Notes: generated by a model not told the origin, from the letters alone. 64,000 nucleotides of DNA from an uncultured Oscillospiraceae bacterium (GCA_910589085.1 CAJUSG010000006.1:2940-66939); one strand, 5' to 3'. Shown: positions 52,057-61,292, counted from the first letter of the stretch. Numbers and translations are program-made.

Positions 52057-52238
52057 TGGAGAAATATTTTGGCGGCCTTTCCGGGCAGCGCATGGCCGGA
52101 ATAGTAAAAAGATGGCAGAAAATTGTAGAGATCGTCAGTTGACAGGGGAAAGTGATACGGCTATAATGAAAATGGAAGAATTTCGGGAAATAGATCAAAA
52201 CTGTACATATGCGGCTGGCCGCGAAAGGAAATGGCAGT

Positions 52239-53897
52239 ATGAATCCGATGGAGTTTTTAGGCGTATTCGGCGGTCTGGCGCTGTTTTTGCACGGGATGCA
52301 GATGATGAGCTCCGGCCTGGAGGCTGCGGCGGGCAACCGGATGAAGTCCTTTCTGGAGCGGCTGACCGCCAACCGCTTTATGGGAATTTTGGTGGGCGCG
52401 CTGATTACTGCCGCCGTCCAGTCCTCCTCAGCCACCACCGTCATGGTGGTGGGCTTTGTCAACGCCGGGATTATGAATCTGAACCAGGCGGTGTGGCTGA
52501 TTATGGGGGCCAATGTGGGCAAGACCACCACCGGTCTGCTCATCGCCCTGGACGTGGGGGCGCTGGCCCCGCTGGTGGCCTTTATCGGCGTGGCCATGAT
52601 GGTCTTTTTGAAAAAGCCCAACCTGCAGCACATTGGCCAGCTTCTGGCCGGTCTGGGTATTCTGTTCATCGGCATGGACATGATGAGTGCCGCTATGGAG
52701 CCCCTGCGGGAGGTTCCGGCCTTTGTGAACATGATGGCCACCCTGTCCAACCCTGTTCTGGGCATCCTCTTTGGCTCTCTGTTCACCGCCCTGATCCAGT
52801 CCTCCGCCGCCTCCATCGGTATCCTCCAGACCCTGGCCGCGGCGGGGGCGGTCCAGTTTTCCGGGGCCGTCTATGTGCTGTTTGGCCAGAACATCGGCAC
52901 CTGCATCACCGCTGTGATGGCCTCCTTCGGCACCAGCCGGGACGCCAAACGGGCCACCTGCGTTCATCTGCTGTTCAACGTCATCGGTACCGTGATCTTT
53001 ACCGCTGTGGTGATGGTGTTCCCCTTGACTGAGCTGATTGAGAACACCGTGCCGGGACCGATGGCGCAGATTGCCGTTATGCATGTGATCTTCAACCTGG
53101 CCACCACCCTGCTCCTGCTCCCCTTCGGCGACTACCTGGCCAGGCTGGCCACCAGGATTCTGCCCGACGAGGAGAGCCCCGCCCCGGACCAGGAGAGCGA
53201 ACGGGGGATGCGGCTGGCCTATCTGACCCCCGTCACCGCGGGGGGCAAGGACGGCGGCCTGGGCGTGTCTGCCATTGTGGTGGACCAGCTGCGCAACGAG
53301 CTTCACCGTATGCTGGAGATGGCCCGGCAGAACGTGGATGCCAGCTTCAAGGCTGTGCTGGATAAGGACATCATTCCGCTGGAGCGGGTGGAAAAGCGGG
53401 AGCTGTACATCGACTTTCTGAATCGGGAGATATCCCGCTATATCTCCCGGCTCATCACCATTGAGACCAATGAGCGGGGCTCCAAGGTTGTCAGCTGTCT
53501 CTTCGCCATCTCGGGAAATATTGAGCGCATCGGCGACCACGCTGACAACCTGGCCGGGTATACCAGAATGCTGGTGGACGAGGATATTGTCTTCTCCGAG
53601 CGGGCCAGGGAGGAGGTCCGGCAGATGCGGGATATCTCCATCCGGGCGGTGTCCGCGCTGCTGTCCGGCGAGGGGGGCCAGCAGGAGTGGCTGACCCATG
53701 TGGCGCAGCTGGAACAGAAAATTGACGATATGACTGCCAGCTTCCGCCGGGACCAGCTGGTCCGTATGCGGGACGGCACCTGCTCCGATGAGGCCTGCAT
53801 CCTCTACTCCGAGCTGCTGACCGATTTTGAGCGTATTGGCGACCATGTTTTGAACATCGCCCAGGAGCTGGCCAAGGCCCACACCGATTTGTCTTGA
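52239..53897 (+). CDS. Na+/phosphate cotransporter (NptA/PF02690) with PhoU-like C-terminus
   Basis: A 552-residue protein. The membrane half contains the two inverted family repeats with QSSSATT (61-67) and QSSAAS (about 188). The cytoplasmic half (about 340-552) is a helical PhoU-like domain with two NIERIGDHADN / DFERIGDHVLN motifs. ATG 52239 follows GAAAGGAAATGG. It imports phosphate or a related anion with sodium. Confidence 0.92.
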   Translation: MNPMEFLGVFGGLALFLHGMQMMSSGLEAAAGNRMKSFLERLTANRFMGILVGALITAAVQSSSATTVMVVGFVNAGIMNLNQAVWLIMGANVGKTTTGLLIALDVGALAPLVAFIGVAMMVFLKKPNLQHIGQLLAGLGILFIGMDMMSAAMEPLREVPAFVNMMATLSNPVLGILFGSLFTALIQSSAASIGILQTLAAAGAVQFSGAVYVLFGQNIGTCITAVMASFGTSRDAKRATCVHLLFNVIGTVIFTAVVMVFPLTELIENTVPGPMAQIAVMHVIFNLATTLLLLPFGDYLARLATRILPDEESPAPDQESERGMRLAYLTPVTAGGKDGGLGVSAIVVDQLRNELHRMLEMARQNVDASFKAVLDKDIIPLERVEKRELYIDFLNREISRYISRLITIETNERGSKVVSCLFAISGNIERIGDHADNLAGYTRMLVDEDIVFSERAREEVRQMRDISIRAVSALLSGEGGQQEWLTHVAQLEQKIDDMTASFRRDQLVRMRDGTCSDEACILYSELLTDFERIGDHVLNIAQELAKAHTDLS

Positions 53898-53904
53898 TAC
53901 ATAG

Positions 53905-53935
53905 AAGAAGAGCCGCCCGTCGGGCGGCTCTTCTT
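53905..53935. terminator. Terminator shared by the cotransporter and phosphoglucomutase genes
   Basis: An inverted repeat of 15 bases (53905-53919 with 53921-53935) lies between the two convergent genes; its right end reaches the first base of the phosphoglucomutase stop codon. Confidence 0.82.
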
Positions 53936-55650
53936 TATCCCTTTAAGCTCTCGGCCCAGGCGGCGTATTTTTCCACCTTGGCGTCGCACTCCTCCTTAGC
54001 CGCGCCGTTGGCCAGGATATAGACCTTGACCTTGGGCTCGGTGCCCGAGGGGCGGACGATCAGGCTGGTGCCGTCGGCCATCTCGTAGCGCAGCACGTTG
54101 GAGCCGGACAGCTCCATCTCGGACTTCTTGCCGCTCTCCACGCAGACCACGCTGCCGTTCTTATAGTCCTTCTGCTCCTTCACGGCCACGCCGGCAATCT
54201 CCACCGGGGGCTTCTCCCGCAGGTTCGCCATCAGCCCGGCCATCTTCTTCAGGCCGTCCAGGCCGGGCATGACCAGGTTCATGGTCCGCTCGCTGTAGAA
54301 GCCGTACTTCTCATAGAGGGCCAGCAGGGCGTCGTACAGGGTCATGCCCTGGCCGGCATACCAGGCGGCCATCTCGGTCATGGCCACGGCGGCGGTGACG
54401 GCGTCCTTGTCCCGGACAAAGGAGCCCAGCATGTAGCCGTAGCTCTCCTCGTAGGACATAATCACATTGCCCTCTCCGGAGCTCTCCAGCTGGTCCTTCT
54501 TCTGGGCCAGGAACTTGAAGCCGGTGAAGGTGTCGAAGCATTTGAGGCCGTTGACCTCAGCCACCTTCCGGGCCATCTCGGTGGTGACGATGGTCTTCAG
54601 GGCCACCGGGTTGGCGGGCAGCTTGCCCACCCGCTTCATGGCGCCGATGAGGTAGTCCAGCAGCAGCACGCCGGTCTGGTTGCCGGTGAGCACCTTGAAC
54701 TCCCCGTTTCCGGTGTTGACCATCAGGCCCACCCGGTCGGCGTCGGGGTCGGAGCCCAGGATAAAGTCGGCCCCCTCCTTTTTGGCGATGTCCACCGCCA
54801 GGTAGAAGCCCTCGGGGTTCTCCGGGTTGGGGGAGGCCACCGTGGGAAAGTTGCCGTCGATGACCATCTGCTCAGGGACGCAGATGACATGCTTCATGCC
54901 CAGCCGCTTCAGGGCCTCGGGGATGAGCCTGTAGCCGGTGCCGTGGAAGGGGGTGTACACCATTTTAAAGGTGTCGGCCACCTGCTCCACCGCAGCCCTG
55001 TCGTAGACCTGCCCCAGGGCGTTGGCCAAGAATTTTTCGTCGGTCTCCTCCCCCATCATGGTAATCGGGGCGGGGGCGGGACAGCTCAGCTTGGGTCCGG
55101 CAAACACGTCCAGCTCTTTCATAATCCTTGCCACCTGGTCGGCGTGGTTGGGGGGCAGCTGGGCGCCGTCCTCCCAGTAGACCTTGTAGCCGTTGTACTC
55201 CTTGGGGTTGTGGCTGGCGGTGACATTGATGCCGGCGATGCAGCCGTACTCCCGGATGGCGAAGGACAGCTCAGGGGTGGGGCGCAGCGCGTCAAACAGA
55301 CGCACAGGGATGCCGTTGTTGGCCAGAATGAGGGCCGCTGCCCGGGCGAACTCGTCGGAGTGGTTGCGGCAGTCGTAGCACACCGCCACGCCTCGGGCCA
55401 CCGCCTCGGGTCCCTCGGCCAGAATGACCTGGGCGAAGGCCTGGGTGGCATGGCTGACTGTGTAGATGTTCATGCGGTAAGTTCCCATCCCCATGGTGCC
55501 CCGGAGACCGGCGGTGCCGAACTCCAGCTGGGAGAAAAAGCGGGACTCGATCTCTTTGTCGTCGTTTTTGATGGCCTCCAGCTCGGCCTTCTCCTGGTTG
55601 GACAGGGCGGGGCTGGCCAGCCAGGCCTCATACGTATCACGATAGGACAT
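53935..55650 (-). CDS. Phospho-sugar mutase (phosphoglucomutase type)
   Basis: Interconverts glucose-1-phosphate and glucose-6-phosphate (or a related sugar phosphate), linking glycolysis with the glycogen operon's substrate. The 571-residue protein has the N-terminal FGTAGLRGTMG, the catalytic serine loop NVTASHNPKEYNGYK, the metal loop GSDPDADRVG, the sugar loop SYEESYGYMLG and the phosphate loop RPSGTEPKVK. ATG 55650 follows CAGGAGG. An upstream open extension in the same frame lies inside rluA and is not part of this gene. Confidence 0.94.
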   Translation of the reverse strand: MSYRDTYEAWLASPALSNQEKAELEAIKNDDKEIESRFFSQLEFGTAGLRGTMGMGTYRMNIYTVSHATQAFAQVILAEGPEAVARGVAVCYDCRNHSDEFARAAALILANNGIPVRLFDALRPTPELSFAIREYGCIAGINVTASHNPKEYNGYKVYWEDGAQLPPNHADQVARIMKELDVFAGPKLSCPAPAPITMMGEETDEKFLANALGQVYDRAAVEQVADTFKMVYTPFHGTGYRLIPEALKRLGMKHVICVPEQMVIDGNFPTVASPNPENPEGFYLAVDIAKKEGADFILGSDPDADRVGLMVNTGNGEFKVLTGNQTGVLLLDYLIGAMKRVGKLPANPVALKTIVTTEMARKVAEVNGLKCFDTFTGFKFLAQKKDQLESSGEGNVIMSYEESYGYMLGSFVRDKDAVTAAVAMTEMAAWYAGQGMTLYDALLALYEKYGFYSERTMNLVMPGLDGLKKMAGLMANLREKPPVEIAGVAVKEQKDYKNGSVVCVESGKKSEMELSGSNVLRYEMADGTSLIVRPSGTEPKVKVYILANGAAKEECDAKVEKYAAWAESLKG

Positions 55651-55736
55651 AATGATATTACCTCCTGCGGCAGAATTTTTACATTTATCATTGTACCACA
55701 AGGGGAACGGGATTTCCAGTGCTTTTTTGTCAGAAT

Positions 55737-56627
55737 TTACAGCTTCAGCCGGGCCATATCCTGGGGCAGGGGAACGGAAAAGCGCATTTCTTCTCCGGTG
55801 AGGGGGTGGAGGAAGGACAGATACCCCGAGTGGAGGGCGGGCCGGGGGATCAGGTCCCGGTCCTCTGTGCCGTAGAGAAAATCCCCGGTGAGGGGGTGGC
55901 CGCCGTGGGCCATATGGACCCGAATCTGATGGGTGCGGCCCGTCTCCAGCTCCAGCGCCACCAGTGACCGGCTTCCCCAGCGCCGCAGCACCCCGTATCT
56001 GGTCCGGGCGGGCTTGCCGTCGGGCCGGACCATCTGCTCCATGAGGGAGCCAGGGCGGGGCCCCAGGGGGGCGTCGATCACGCCGGTCCAATCCTCCAAA
56101 ATCCCCTCGCACACCGCCAGATAGACCCGGCGGAAATCAGAGGTGTGGAGCTGCCGCTTCAGCACCTCCTGGGCGTGGGGGTGCTTGGCGATTACCAGCA
56201 GGCCGGACGTCCCCCGGTCCAGCCGGTGGACGGGGTGGAAATCCGCCTCCTGCCCCGAACTTTCGTAATAATAAATCAGAAAATTACCCAATGTATCGTC
56301 AAAGTGCCCCGGCCCCGGGTGGACGGACACCCCTGGAGCCTTGTTCAGGACGATCAGGTCAACGTCCTCATAGACGATGTCCAGCGGCCCCGGCGCGGGA
56401 ACAATGCCGCTGTTATGCTGAGGGTCAGACAGCCGCACCGACAGCACCTGTCCCGCTCCCGGACAGAACCGAGTGTTCACCCGCAGGCCGTCCACCAGAA
56501 TGCCGTCCTCCAGCCACTTTACCCGACGTACCACCGTGCCGGACAGGCCAAGGTGCTTTTTCAAAAGGGTGTCCACCTTGATCCCCGCCAGCTCTGGGGT
56601 GATGGTCAGCTCCAGCCGCCGGCTCAC
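55737..56627 (-). CDS. RluA-family pseudouridine synthase
   Basis: Isomerises uridines in rRNA or tRNA. The 296-residue protein has an N-terminal S4-like RNA-binding segment (VDTLLKKHLGLSGTVVRRVK) and the catalytic motif HRLDRGTSGLLV with its aspartate (about 137), then GRTHQIRVHM. It starts at GTG 56627, overlapping the stop of the upstream membrane-protein gene (GTGA). Confidence 0.92.
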   Translation of the reverse strand: MSRRLELTITPELAGIKVDTLLKKHLGLSGTVVRRVKWLEDGILVDGLRVNTRFCPGAGQVLSVRLSDPQHNSGIVPAPGPLDIVYEDVDLIVLNKAPGVSVHPGPGHFDDTLGNFLIYYYESSGQEADFHPVHRLDRGTSGLLVIAKHPHAQEVLKRQLHTSDFRRVYLAVCEGILEDWTGVIDAPLGPRPGSLMEQMVRPDGKPARTRYGVLRRWGSRSLVALELETGRTHQIRVHMAHGGHPLTGDFLYGTEDRDLIPRPALHSGYLSFLHPLTGEEMRFSVPLPQDMARLKL

Positions 56628-57040
56628 AGCTTTTTATTCCAGCGGTGGATGTTGACCATATAGAAGACGCAGTGGAGGACGATCAGCACCGAAACCGCCA
56701 CGCCCCACAGGCTGCCCACGAAGATTTGAATCACCATGAACGCCGCCCACAGCATGTACAGCGTCCAGTACCAGGAGGACATGGCGGCCTTCTCCCGGAT
56801 GGACACGTTTCGCTCGTCCCGCTCGCCCCGCTCATACTCTTTTAGCTGTTCCGGGGACATCCGGATGCGGCTCAGCGCGATTCCAACCGCCCCGAAGCCC
56901 AAAAGGACCCCGCCCAGGGTAAACAGAACAAGGCTGAGCTGCTTTGGAACCCGCTCTCCCAACAGGAACGCGGCCAGAATCAGAACCCAGGCCGTCCCGA
57001 ACATCAGATAGGGAGCCGTTTTTTTGAACCAGTTTTTCAT
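56624..57040 (-). CDS. Small membrane protein (DUF2178-like)
   Basis: A 138-residue protein with two pairs of membrane helices around a charged loop, EYERGERDERNVSIREKAAM. The DERN pattern with four helices is shared with the next upstream gene's product, so the two are paralogues. Function unknown. GAGGTG precedes the ATG. Confidence 0.72.
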   Translation of the reverse strand: MKNWFKKTAPYLMFGTAWVLILAAFLLGERVPKQLSLVLFTLGGVLLGFGAVGIALSRIRMSPEQLKEYERGERDERNVSIREKAAMSSWYWTLYMLWAAFMVIQIFVGSLWGVAVSVLIVLHCVFYMVNIHRWNKKL

Positions 57041-57057
57041 CTTTCACACCTCAAGTC

Positions 57058-57465
57058 CTAATATTTCCGGTTGAGCCACCAGCGGATGACAAAGGCGAGT
57101 AGGTTTCGTCCGATTAAAACCCAGAGCAGTATGCTCGCAGTTTCATACTCATCCAGGAACAGAATGAGTATGGCGTACAGTACCAGCAAAATTCCGCTCT
57201 CCGCCTGGTGGCAGTACCATACGGATTTCTCCAAAATCATTTGGTTGCGCTCGTCCCGCTGCTCACGCCGGATATTCTCTTTGTCGTGTTTCGTCTCGTG
57301 ATACCAACTTACGAGGAGAACAAGAAGCAGAACTGGAATCAGGAAAGGGTCCAGAGTGCGCCGCTGAGACGGGGAAATAAAGGGGGCGGCATTGGATATT
57401 CCCAAAACCAGCAGGATAATACAGCTCAGTCCCTGGTCAAATAAGGTGTGTTTTCGATAGATCAT
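57058..57465 (-). CDS. Small membrane protein, paralogue (DUF2178-like)
   Basis: A 135-residue four-helix membrane protein with the loop IRREQRDERNQMILEKSVWY. It overlaps the XRE gene upstream (ATGA at 57462-57465). This XRE plus membrane-protein arrangement is frequent in Firmicutes; the role is unknown. Confidence 0.72.
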   Translation of the reverse strand: MIYRKHTLFDQGLSCIILLVLGISNAAPFISPSQRRTLDPFLIPVLLLVLLVSWYHETKHDKENIRREQRDERNQMILEKSVWYCHQAESGILLVLYAILILFLDEYETASILLWVLIGRNLLAFVIRWWLNRKY

Positions 57466-57671
57466 AGTGTGCTCCCCTCCTCTTCAAATAAGAATACCTC
57501 CTCGATGGTCAGTCCGAAATACTTGGCGATCCTGTGAGCCAGCAGCAGGGAGGCGTTGTACCGGCCGCTCTCCAGGGAGATGATGGTCTGCCGGGTGACG
57601 TCCACCCCGTCGGCCAGCTCCGCCTGGGAGATTTTTCTGGCCTTGCGCAGCTGGGCGATTCGATTGGTCAC
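57462..57671 (-). CDS. XRE-family regulator (YozG-like)
   Basis: A 69-residue protein that is almost only a helix-turn-helix (IAQLRKARKISQAELADGVD, VTRQTIISLESGRYNASLLL). It starts at GTG 57671 behind AAGGAGGTGG. It is the first gene of a four-gene unit with two membrane proteins and rluA, and probably represses it through the GCTTTAC boxes upstream. Confidence 0.85.
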   Translation of the reverse strand: MTNRIAQLRKARKISQAELADGVDVTRQTIISLESGRYNASLLLAHRIAKYFGLTIEEVFLFEEEGSTL

Positions 57672-57693
57672 CGGACCACCTCCTTCCAAAAAT

Positions 57694-57756
57694 GTAAAGC
57701 TCACTTTACTAATCGTAGTATAGCACGCTTTACTTTTTATGTCAAGGGTGCTTTAC
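57694..57756 (-). promoter_or_regulatory. Promoter and operator boxes of the XRE/membrane-protein operon
   Basis: On the minus strand TTGACA (57740-57745), 17-bp spacer, TATACT (57717-57722). Around it: the palindrome GTAAAG-CTCA-CTTTAC (57694-57709) and half-sites GCTTTAC at 57727-57733 and 57750-57756, bracketing the -10 and -35 boxes. Confidence 0.82.
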
Positions 57757-57810
57757 AATTTTGATAAACTGAGATCAGGAATTTTTTAGCGCAAAGTGTC
57801 AGACAAAAAA

Positions 57811-57839
57811 TGGAAGCAAGCGATGACGGCTTGCTTCCA
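57811..57839 (-). terminator. Terminator of the GHKL kinase gene
   Basis: An 11-bp perfect stem (57811-57821 with 57829-57839) is followed on the minus strand by TTTTTT (57805-57810). The kinase gene ends at 57903. Confidence 0.85.
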
Positions 57840-57902
57840 AATGTGTTGTTTTCAAAAAAGGATTTCGCATCGGGATGAGACCGCCTTGGTTCCGTCTCTG
57901 TT

Positions 57903-59192
57903 TCAGGGCTTCTGCATCGCTATCTGCAGCTTAAACAATCCATTTTCAGCGCGGAAGAGACAAAGCGCGTTGTATTTTTCCGCGAAGGCGACAATGCTCC
58001 GGGTGCCGGTGCCGTGTCCCGGCTTATCTGTAATGGGGAATCCCAATTGGTTAAAGGAGATATCTCCCACATAAGGATTAGATATTTCAACCATAAACTG
58101 GGGATATGCCACGCTTTTACAGATAATGCGCCGCCGGTCATCCGGCAGATCCCTGACCGCTTGAATGGCGTTCTCCAGCGCGTTGGCAAAGACGATGGAG
58201 AGCTCCAAGGCTCCTACCGGCAATTCTTCGGGCAAGGCGATTGTGATCTCTGCGGCGATGCCTAGCTGCTCTGACTGCGCCGCGGCGTTGACCAGAACGG
58301 CGTCCAATATGGGATTGGAGCAGTAGCTTTTGGGGGCGATGAAGCTCAGCCTCTCCTGAGACGCGCCGATATAGTCCAGCACCGCGGCGGAATCTCCCCT
58401 TTGGACCAGGGAGGCTACGGTCTGAAGCTGATGGCGCATATCGTGGCGCTCAATCCGCATGATTTTCTCCGCCCGATGCATGTCCTCAATCCGGTGGCTC
58501 ATCACAATGGCCTGGGCCTCCAATACCCGCTGGCGCTCCTGGGCCGCGAGGATGCGAAGCTGTTCAAACAGAACATGAAAGATAGTACCATAGACCAGTG
58601 CGATCAGGGCTAATATCATAGTGGCCAGGGGCATATCACCGGGCCGCTCAAGAATCATAGTGGGGTAGACGCTGAGGACGACCAGAATAAGGTAGCTGAT
58701 TCCCGTCAATAAAGCGAACAGCATCCAGCCCTTCCGGACGACCCGGCTGATCTCCAGGAAGGGGCGGCGGAGCCAGCGCCACACGACGTATTCCAGCAGG
58801 GGGAAGGCGACCAGCCGAAGGATAAAGGCTACAAGCCAATCGCCTTTCATAGCATAGTCAATCAGTATTGTGGCCAGCTGAATCCATATGCATACTGTAT
58901 CAGAAAAGCAGAAGATAAAAATGAATTGAGCATTACGCTGCCGTGACATGACAAAGAAGAAAATCAGGGTAGGCACTGTGCCAATCAAAACACCCCATTG
59001 CCCCATAGCGGCAAGGCCCTGGGTGAAAAATATCCACATGCAGGCTGCGCTGACAACAAAAAAGATAATGACTGCGGCAATTCTGAAGGTTTTTCTGGAG
59101 CATCGGTACTCATAAAAGAGGAACATGAAGATATACATGTGAACCATGCAGTAGAGTATGGAAAGCTGAGTAAGTGGGTTTGAACTGGTCAC
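57903..59192 (-). CDS. GHKL-domain sensor histidine kinase (AgrC-like)
   Basis: A 429-residue kinase: six or so membrane segments (about 10-215), then the phospho-acceptor helix (IERHDMRHQLQTVASLVQRG) and a GHKL ATPase (VFANALENAIQAVRDLP, GHGTGTRSIVAFAEKY). It begins at GTG 59192, one base after the upstream regulator's stop, so the two are coupled. It probably senses a peptide or small molecule in the membrane. Confidence 0.9.
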   Translation of the reverse strand: MTSSNPLTQLSILYCMVHMYIFMFLFYEYRCSRKTFRIAAVIIFFVVSAACMWIFFTQGLAAMGQWGVLIGTVPTLIFFFVMSRQRNAQFIFIFCFSDTVCIWIQLATILIDYAMKGDWLVAFILRLVAFPLLEYVVWRWLRRPFLEISRVVRKGWMLFALLTGISYLILVVLSVYPTMILERPGDMPLATMILALIALVYGTIFHVLFEQLRILAAQERQRVLEAQAIVMSHRIEDMHRAEKIMRIERHDMRHQLQTVASLVQRGDSAAVLDYIGASQERLSFIAPKSYCSNPILDAVLVNAAAQSEQLGIAAEITIALPEELPVGALELSIVFANALENAIQAVRDLPDDRRRIICKSVAYPQFMVEISNPYVGDISFNQLGFPITDKPGHGTGTRSIVAFAEKYNALCLFRAENGLFKLQIAMQKP

Positions 59193-59193
59193 T

Positions 59194-59928
59194 TCATGTA
59201 TCCCCTTCCAGATGAAAATCCAGCCATCGTCTGGTTACTTCGGCGCGGTGAGAGCGGGACACCGGGAGCGTTTTATCCCCTGTCAGCCGGATGTTGGAGG
59301 AATCGATCATTTCCACATAGGACAGATTGACAAAAAATGATATGGAGCACAGAACGAAACGGCGGTGCGCCAGCAGAGGCTCTACCGCGTTCTGAAAAGA
59401 GCCCCGCAGGCTCATGCCTGTGATAACCGAACCATTGGAGAGATGGTATTGGATACAGCGCCCCACCAGCTCGCCGTATACAATGGAGTGGAGCGGAAGT
59501 CGGCGGAGTCCTTCCCTGGTTTTTATCATAACACAGGCATGGGGCTCCAGCTCCAGGCTCTTGATAATGTTGTCCAGAGACTGAAACAGACGGCTTTTGT
59601 CCAGCGGCTTGAGCAGATAGTCCGAAGCCTTCGCCCGGTATGAATCCACCGCGAAATCCGATGAGGCGGTGAGGTAGATGATGCGTCCCCCCTGGTCAAA
59701 TTCCCGGATGCTTAACCCCAGCTCAATCCCGTTCTGCCCCGGCATGATTACGTCCAGAAGGTAGATGTCAAAAGTGCCTCTCACACGCAGGTGCTCCAGC
59801 AGGGCGGCGCTGGAGGAAAAAACAGTTACTGTCAGTTTCAAATCCGGGTGCAGGTCGGAATACTCACGTAAAAAGGCTTCCGTCTGTGTGAGCTGTGTGC
59901 TTTCGTCATCGCAGAGTGAGATGTTTAT
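59194..59928 (-). CDS. LytTR-family response regulator, apparent AUA start
   Basis: From codon ATA 59928 the protein is 244 residues: NISLCDDESTQLTQTEAFLR (acidic pair), phospho-acceptor in IYLLDVIMPGQNG, Lys in LLKPLDKS, and a LytTR DNA-binding domain (HRRFVLCSISFFVNLSYVEM). The nearest in-frame ATG (59841) would delete the acidic pair and first helix. No ATG, GTG or TTG occurs between the preceding in-frame stop and the acidic pair, and AAGGGGG lies upstream of the ATA. Either AUA is used or the start codon has mutated. Confidence 0.75.
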   Translation of the reverse strand: MNISLCDDESTQLTQTEAFLREYSDLHPDLKLTVTVFSSSAALLEHLRVRGTFDIYLLDVIMPGQNGIELGLSIREFDQGGRIIYLTASSDFAVDSYRAKASDYLLKPLDKSRLFQSLDNIIKSLELEPHACVMIKTREGLRRLPLHSIVYGELVGRCIQYHLSNGSVITGMSLRGSFQNAVEPLLAHRRFVLCSISFFVNLSYVEMIDSSNIRLTGDKTLPVSRSHRAEVTRRWLDFHLEGDT

Positions 59929-60007
59929 AGCGGCCGCCCCCTTTTATACTGCGTGAAAAAGCGTGCAGAATCCTAATATGTCTGATAAACCAGCGCAAAA
60001 CAATAAA

Positions 60008-60037
60008 ATTGTAACATATGATGTGAGAATACGTCAA
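60008..60037 (-). promoter_or_regulatory. Promoter of the LytTR/GHKL operon
   Basis: On the minus strand TTGACG (60032-60037), 18-bp spacer, TACAAT (60008-60013), about 80 bases upstream of the ATA codon. Confidence 0.7.
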
Positions 60038-60140
60038 TGCCAGCAGCTATGTATAGTTAGTGCAAATTTATACCAATTTCCCGCAGCTTCAGAGCGGTAA
60101 GGATACAAGTGCAGATACAGCTTATTGAAACTGTACCTAA

Positions 60141-60190
60141 AAAAGCGCCCACCACCTTTTGAAAATGTAAAAGGTGGGGGGGTGCTTTTT
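60141..60190. terminator. Imperfect hairpin terminator
   Basis: AAAAGCGCCCACCACCTTTT (60141-60160) pairs, with one or two bulges, with AAAAGGTGGGGGGGTGCTTT (60169-60188). Runs of A and T flank it on both sides, so it can act in either direction. Confidence 0.7.
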
Positions 60191-60266
60191 CATAGCCCTT
60201 ATGTTGTTAAAACGCCGAAAACTATGTTCAATGTGCCGCCTGCGACAGCAATCCCGATCCGGTCGT

Positions 60267-60473
60267 TTATGGCGGCGAGTGTCGAATTCTTGATATCATG
60301 ATATCAGCACCACCGTCTACCACATAGAGTATGAATCCAAGATTGCTGTTCTTTTGCCCCCCGATTTTCAGGTCGCTGTCTTCAATTACCACGGCTGGGA
60401 AGACCTTCAGTTCTGCGGGACAGTGGGTAATATCCAAATATATCGAGGGATATTCTACGTTGATTCCACTCAT
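60267..60473 (-). CDS. Hypothetical 68-residue protein
   Basis: Starts at ATG 60473 behind GGGGAGGA (9 bases upstream). The sequence (MSGINVEYPSIYLDITHCPA...) has no family I recognise, no signal peptide and no membrane segment. It sits between a terminator and a broken kinase gene, so it may be a remnant; the good ribosome binding site argues for translation. Confidence 0.45.
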   Translation of the reverse strand: MSGINVEYPSIYLDITHCPAELKVFPAVVIEDSDLKIGGQKNSNLGFILYVVDGGADIMISRIRHSPP

Positions 60474-60493
60474 GTCTCTGGGTCCTCCCCGCC

Positions 60494-61292
60494 GTGTTTG
60501 TCCTATTTAACCTGTTTCACTCTTTCCATCTGGATAGGCTGCTTTACAGCGGCCAGCTTCTGGACGTGTACCCCCTGCACTCCCTGATGCTGACGGGGCT
60601 ACTCCTGCTGTTTTATCTGCTGTTCTACCTGGTAGCCAGGGAGCTGGATATCAACACCCGGCTGAAGCAGGAAAACCAGTTCCTCCACATGCAGACCGCC
60701 CAATATGAGGCCCTGCGCTCCGTCATCGACGAGACCCGCCGGGCCCGCCACGACCTGCGCCACCACTGCCCTGTCCGCCCTGGCGGAGCAGGAGGCCTGG
60801 GAGGAGCTGTGCCGCTACCCGGCCCAGGCCGCAGACAGCGTCCCCGCCGACGAGCTGAACCTGTGTAAAAACCCGGCGGTGGACGGGGCGGCCGGGCGGT
60901 ACTCCTCCCTAAGCCGACAGCACGGCGTGCCCTTCTCCTGCCAGCTGGACCTGCCCGCTCAGCTGCCTGTGTCCGAGATGGAGGTGTGCGTCGTGCTGCA
61001 AAATCTGCTGGAGAACGCCCTGGAGGCCAGCCGGAAGGCGGAGGGACAGCGATTTATCCGCCTGCGTGCCTCCCTGCGCGGGGACAATCTGGTGCTGCTC
61101 ACCGTGGAGAACGCCTACAGTGGCCAGCTGGTCGAGCAGGATGGCGTGCTCCAGTCCACCAAGCGGCCAGGACCAGGGGTGGGACTGCAGTCCGTGGCCC
61201 GCGTCGCCGGGAAAAACAGGGGCTACTGCCGCTTCCTCTATGGCTCCGGCGTCTTCACCGCCAATGTGATGCTGCGGGGAGTCAGGAACTGA
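60494..61292 (+). pseudogene. GHKL histidine kinase remnant with frameshift
   Basis: The first frame (from ATG 60494) has one to two membrane segments (LTGLLLLFYLLFYLVARELD) and runs into the phospho-acceptor helix RARHDLRHH, then is lost. The second frame resumes at TALSALAEQEAWEELCRYPA and carries the N-box LQNLLENALEASRKAEG and G-box PGPGVGLQSVARVA, ending at 61292. The junction near 60768 lacks about two bases, and most of the usual N-terminal membrane domain is missing. Confidence 0.82.

Larger units (their letters stand above)
59929..60266. other. Intergenic region upstream of the LytTR gene
   Basis: 338 bases with a promoter for the regulator and a terminator-like hairpin, otherwise AT-rich and without a supported gene. 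Confidence 0.6.

Noticed and set aside
53935..56112. 725-residue extension of the phosphoglucomutase
   Set aside because: The extra N-terminal part overlaps rluA on the same strand in another frame; ATG 55650 with CAGGAGG begins the family domain.
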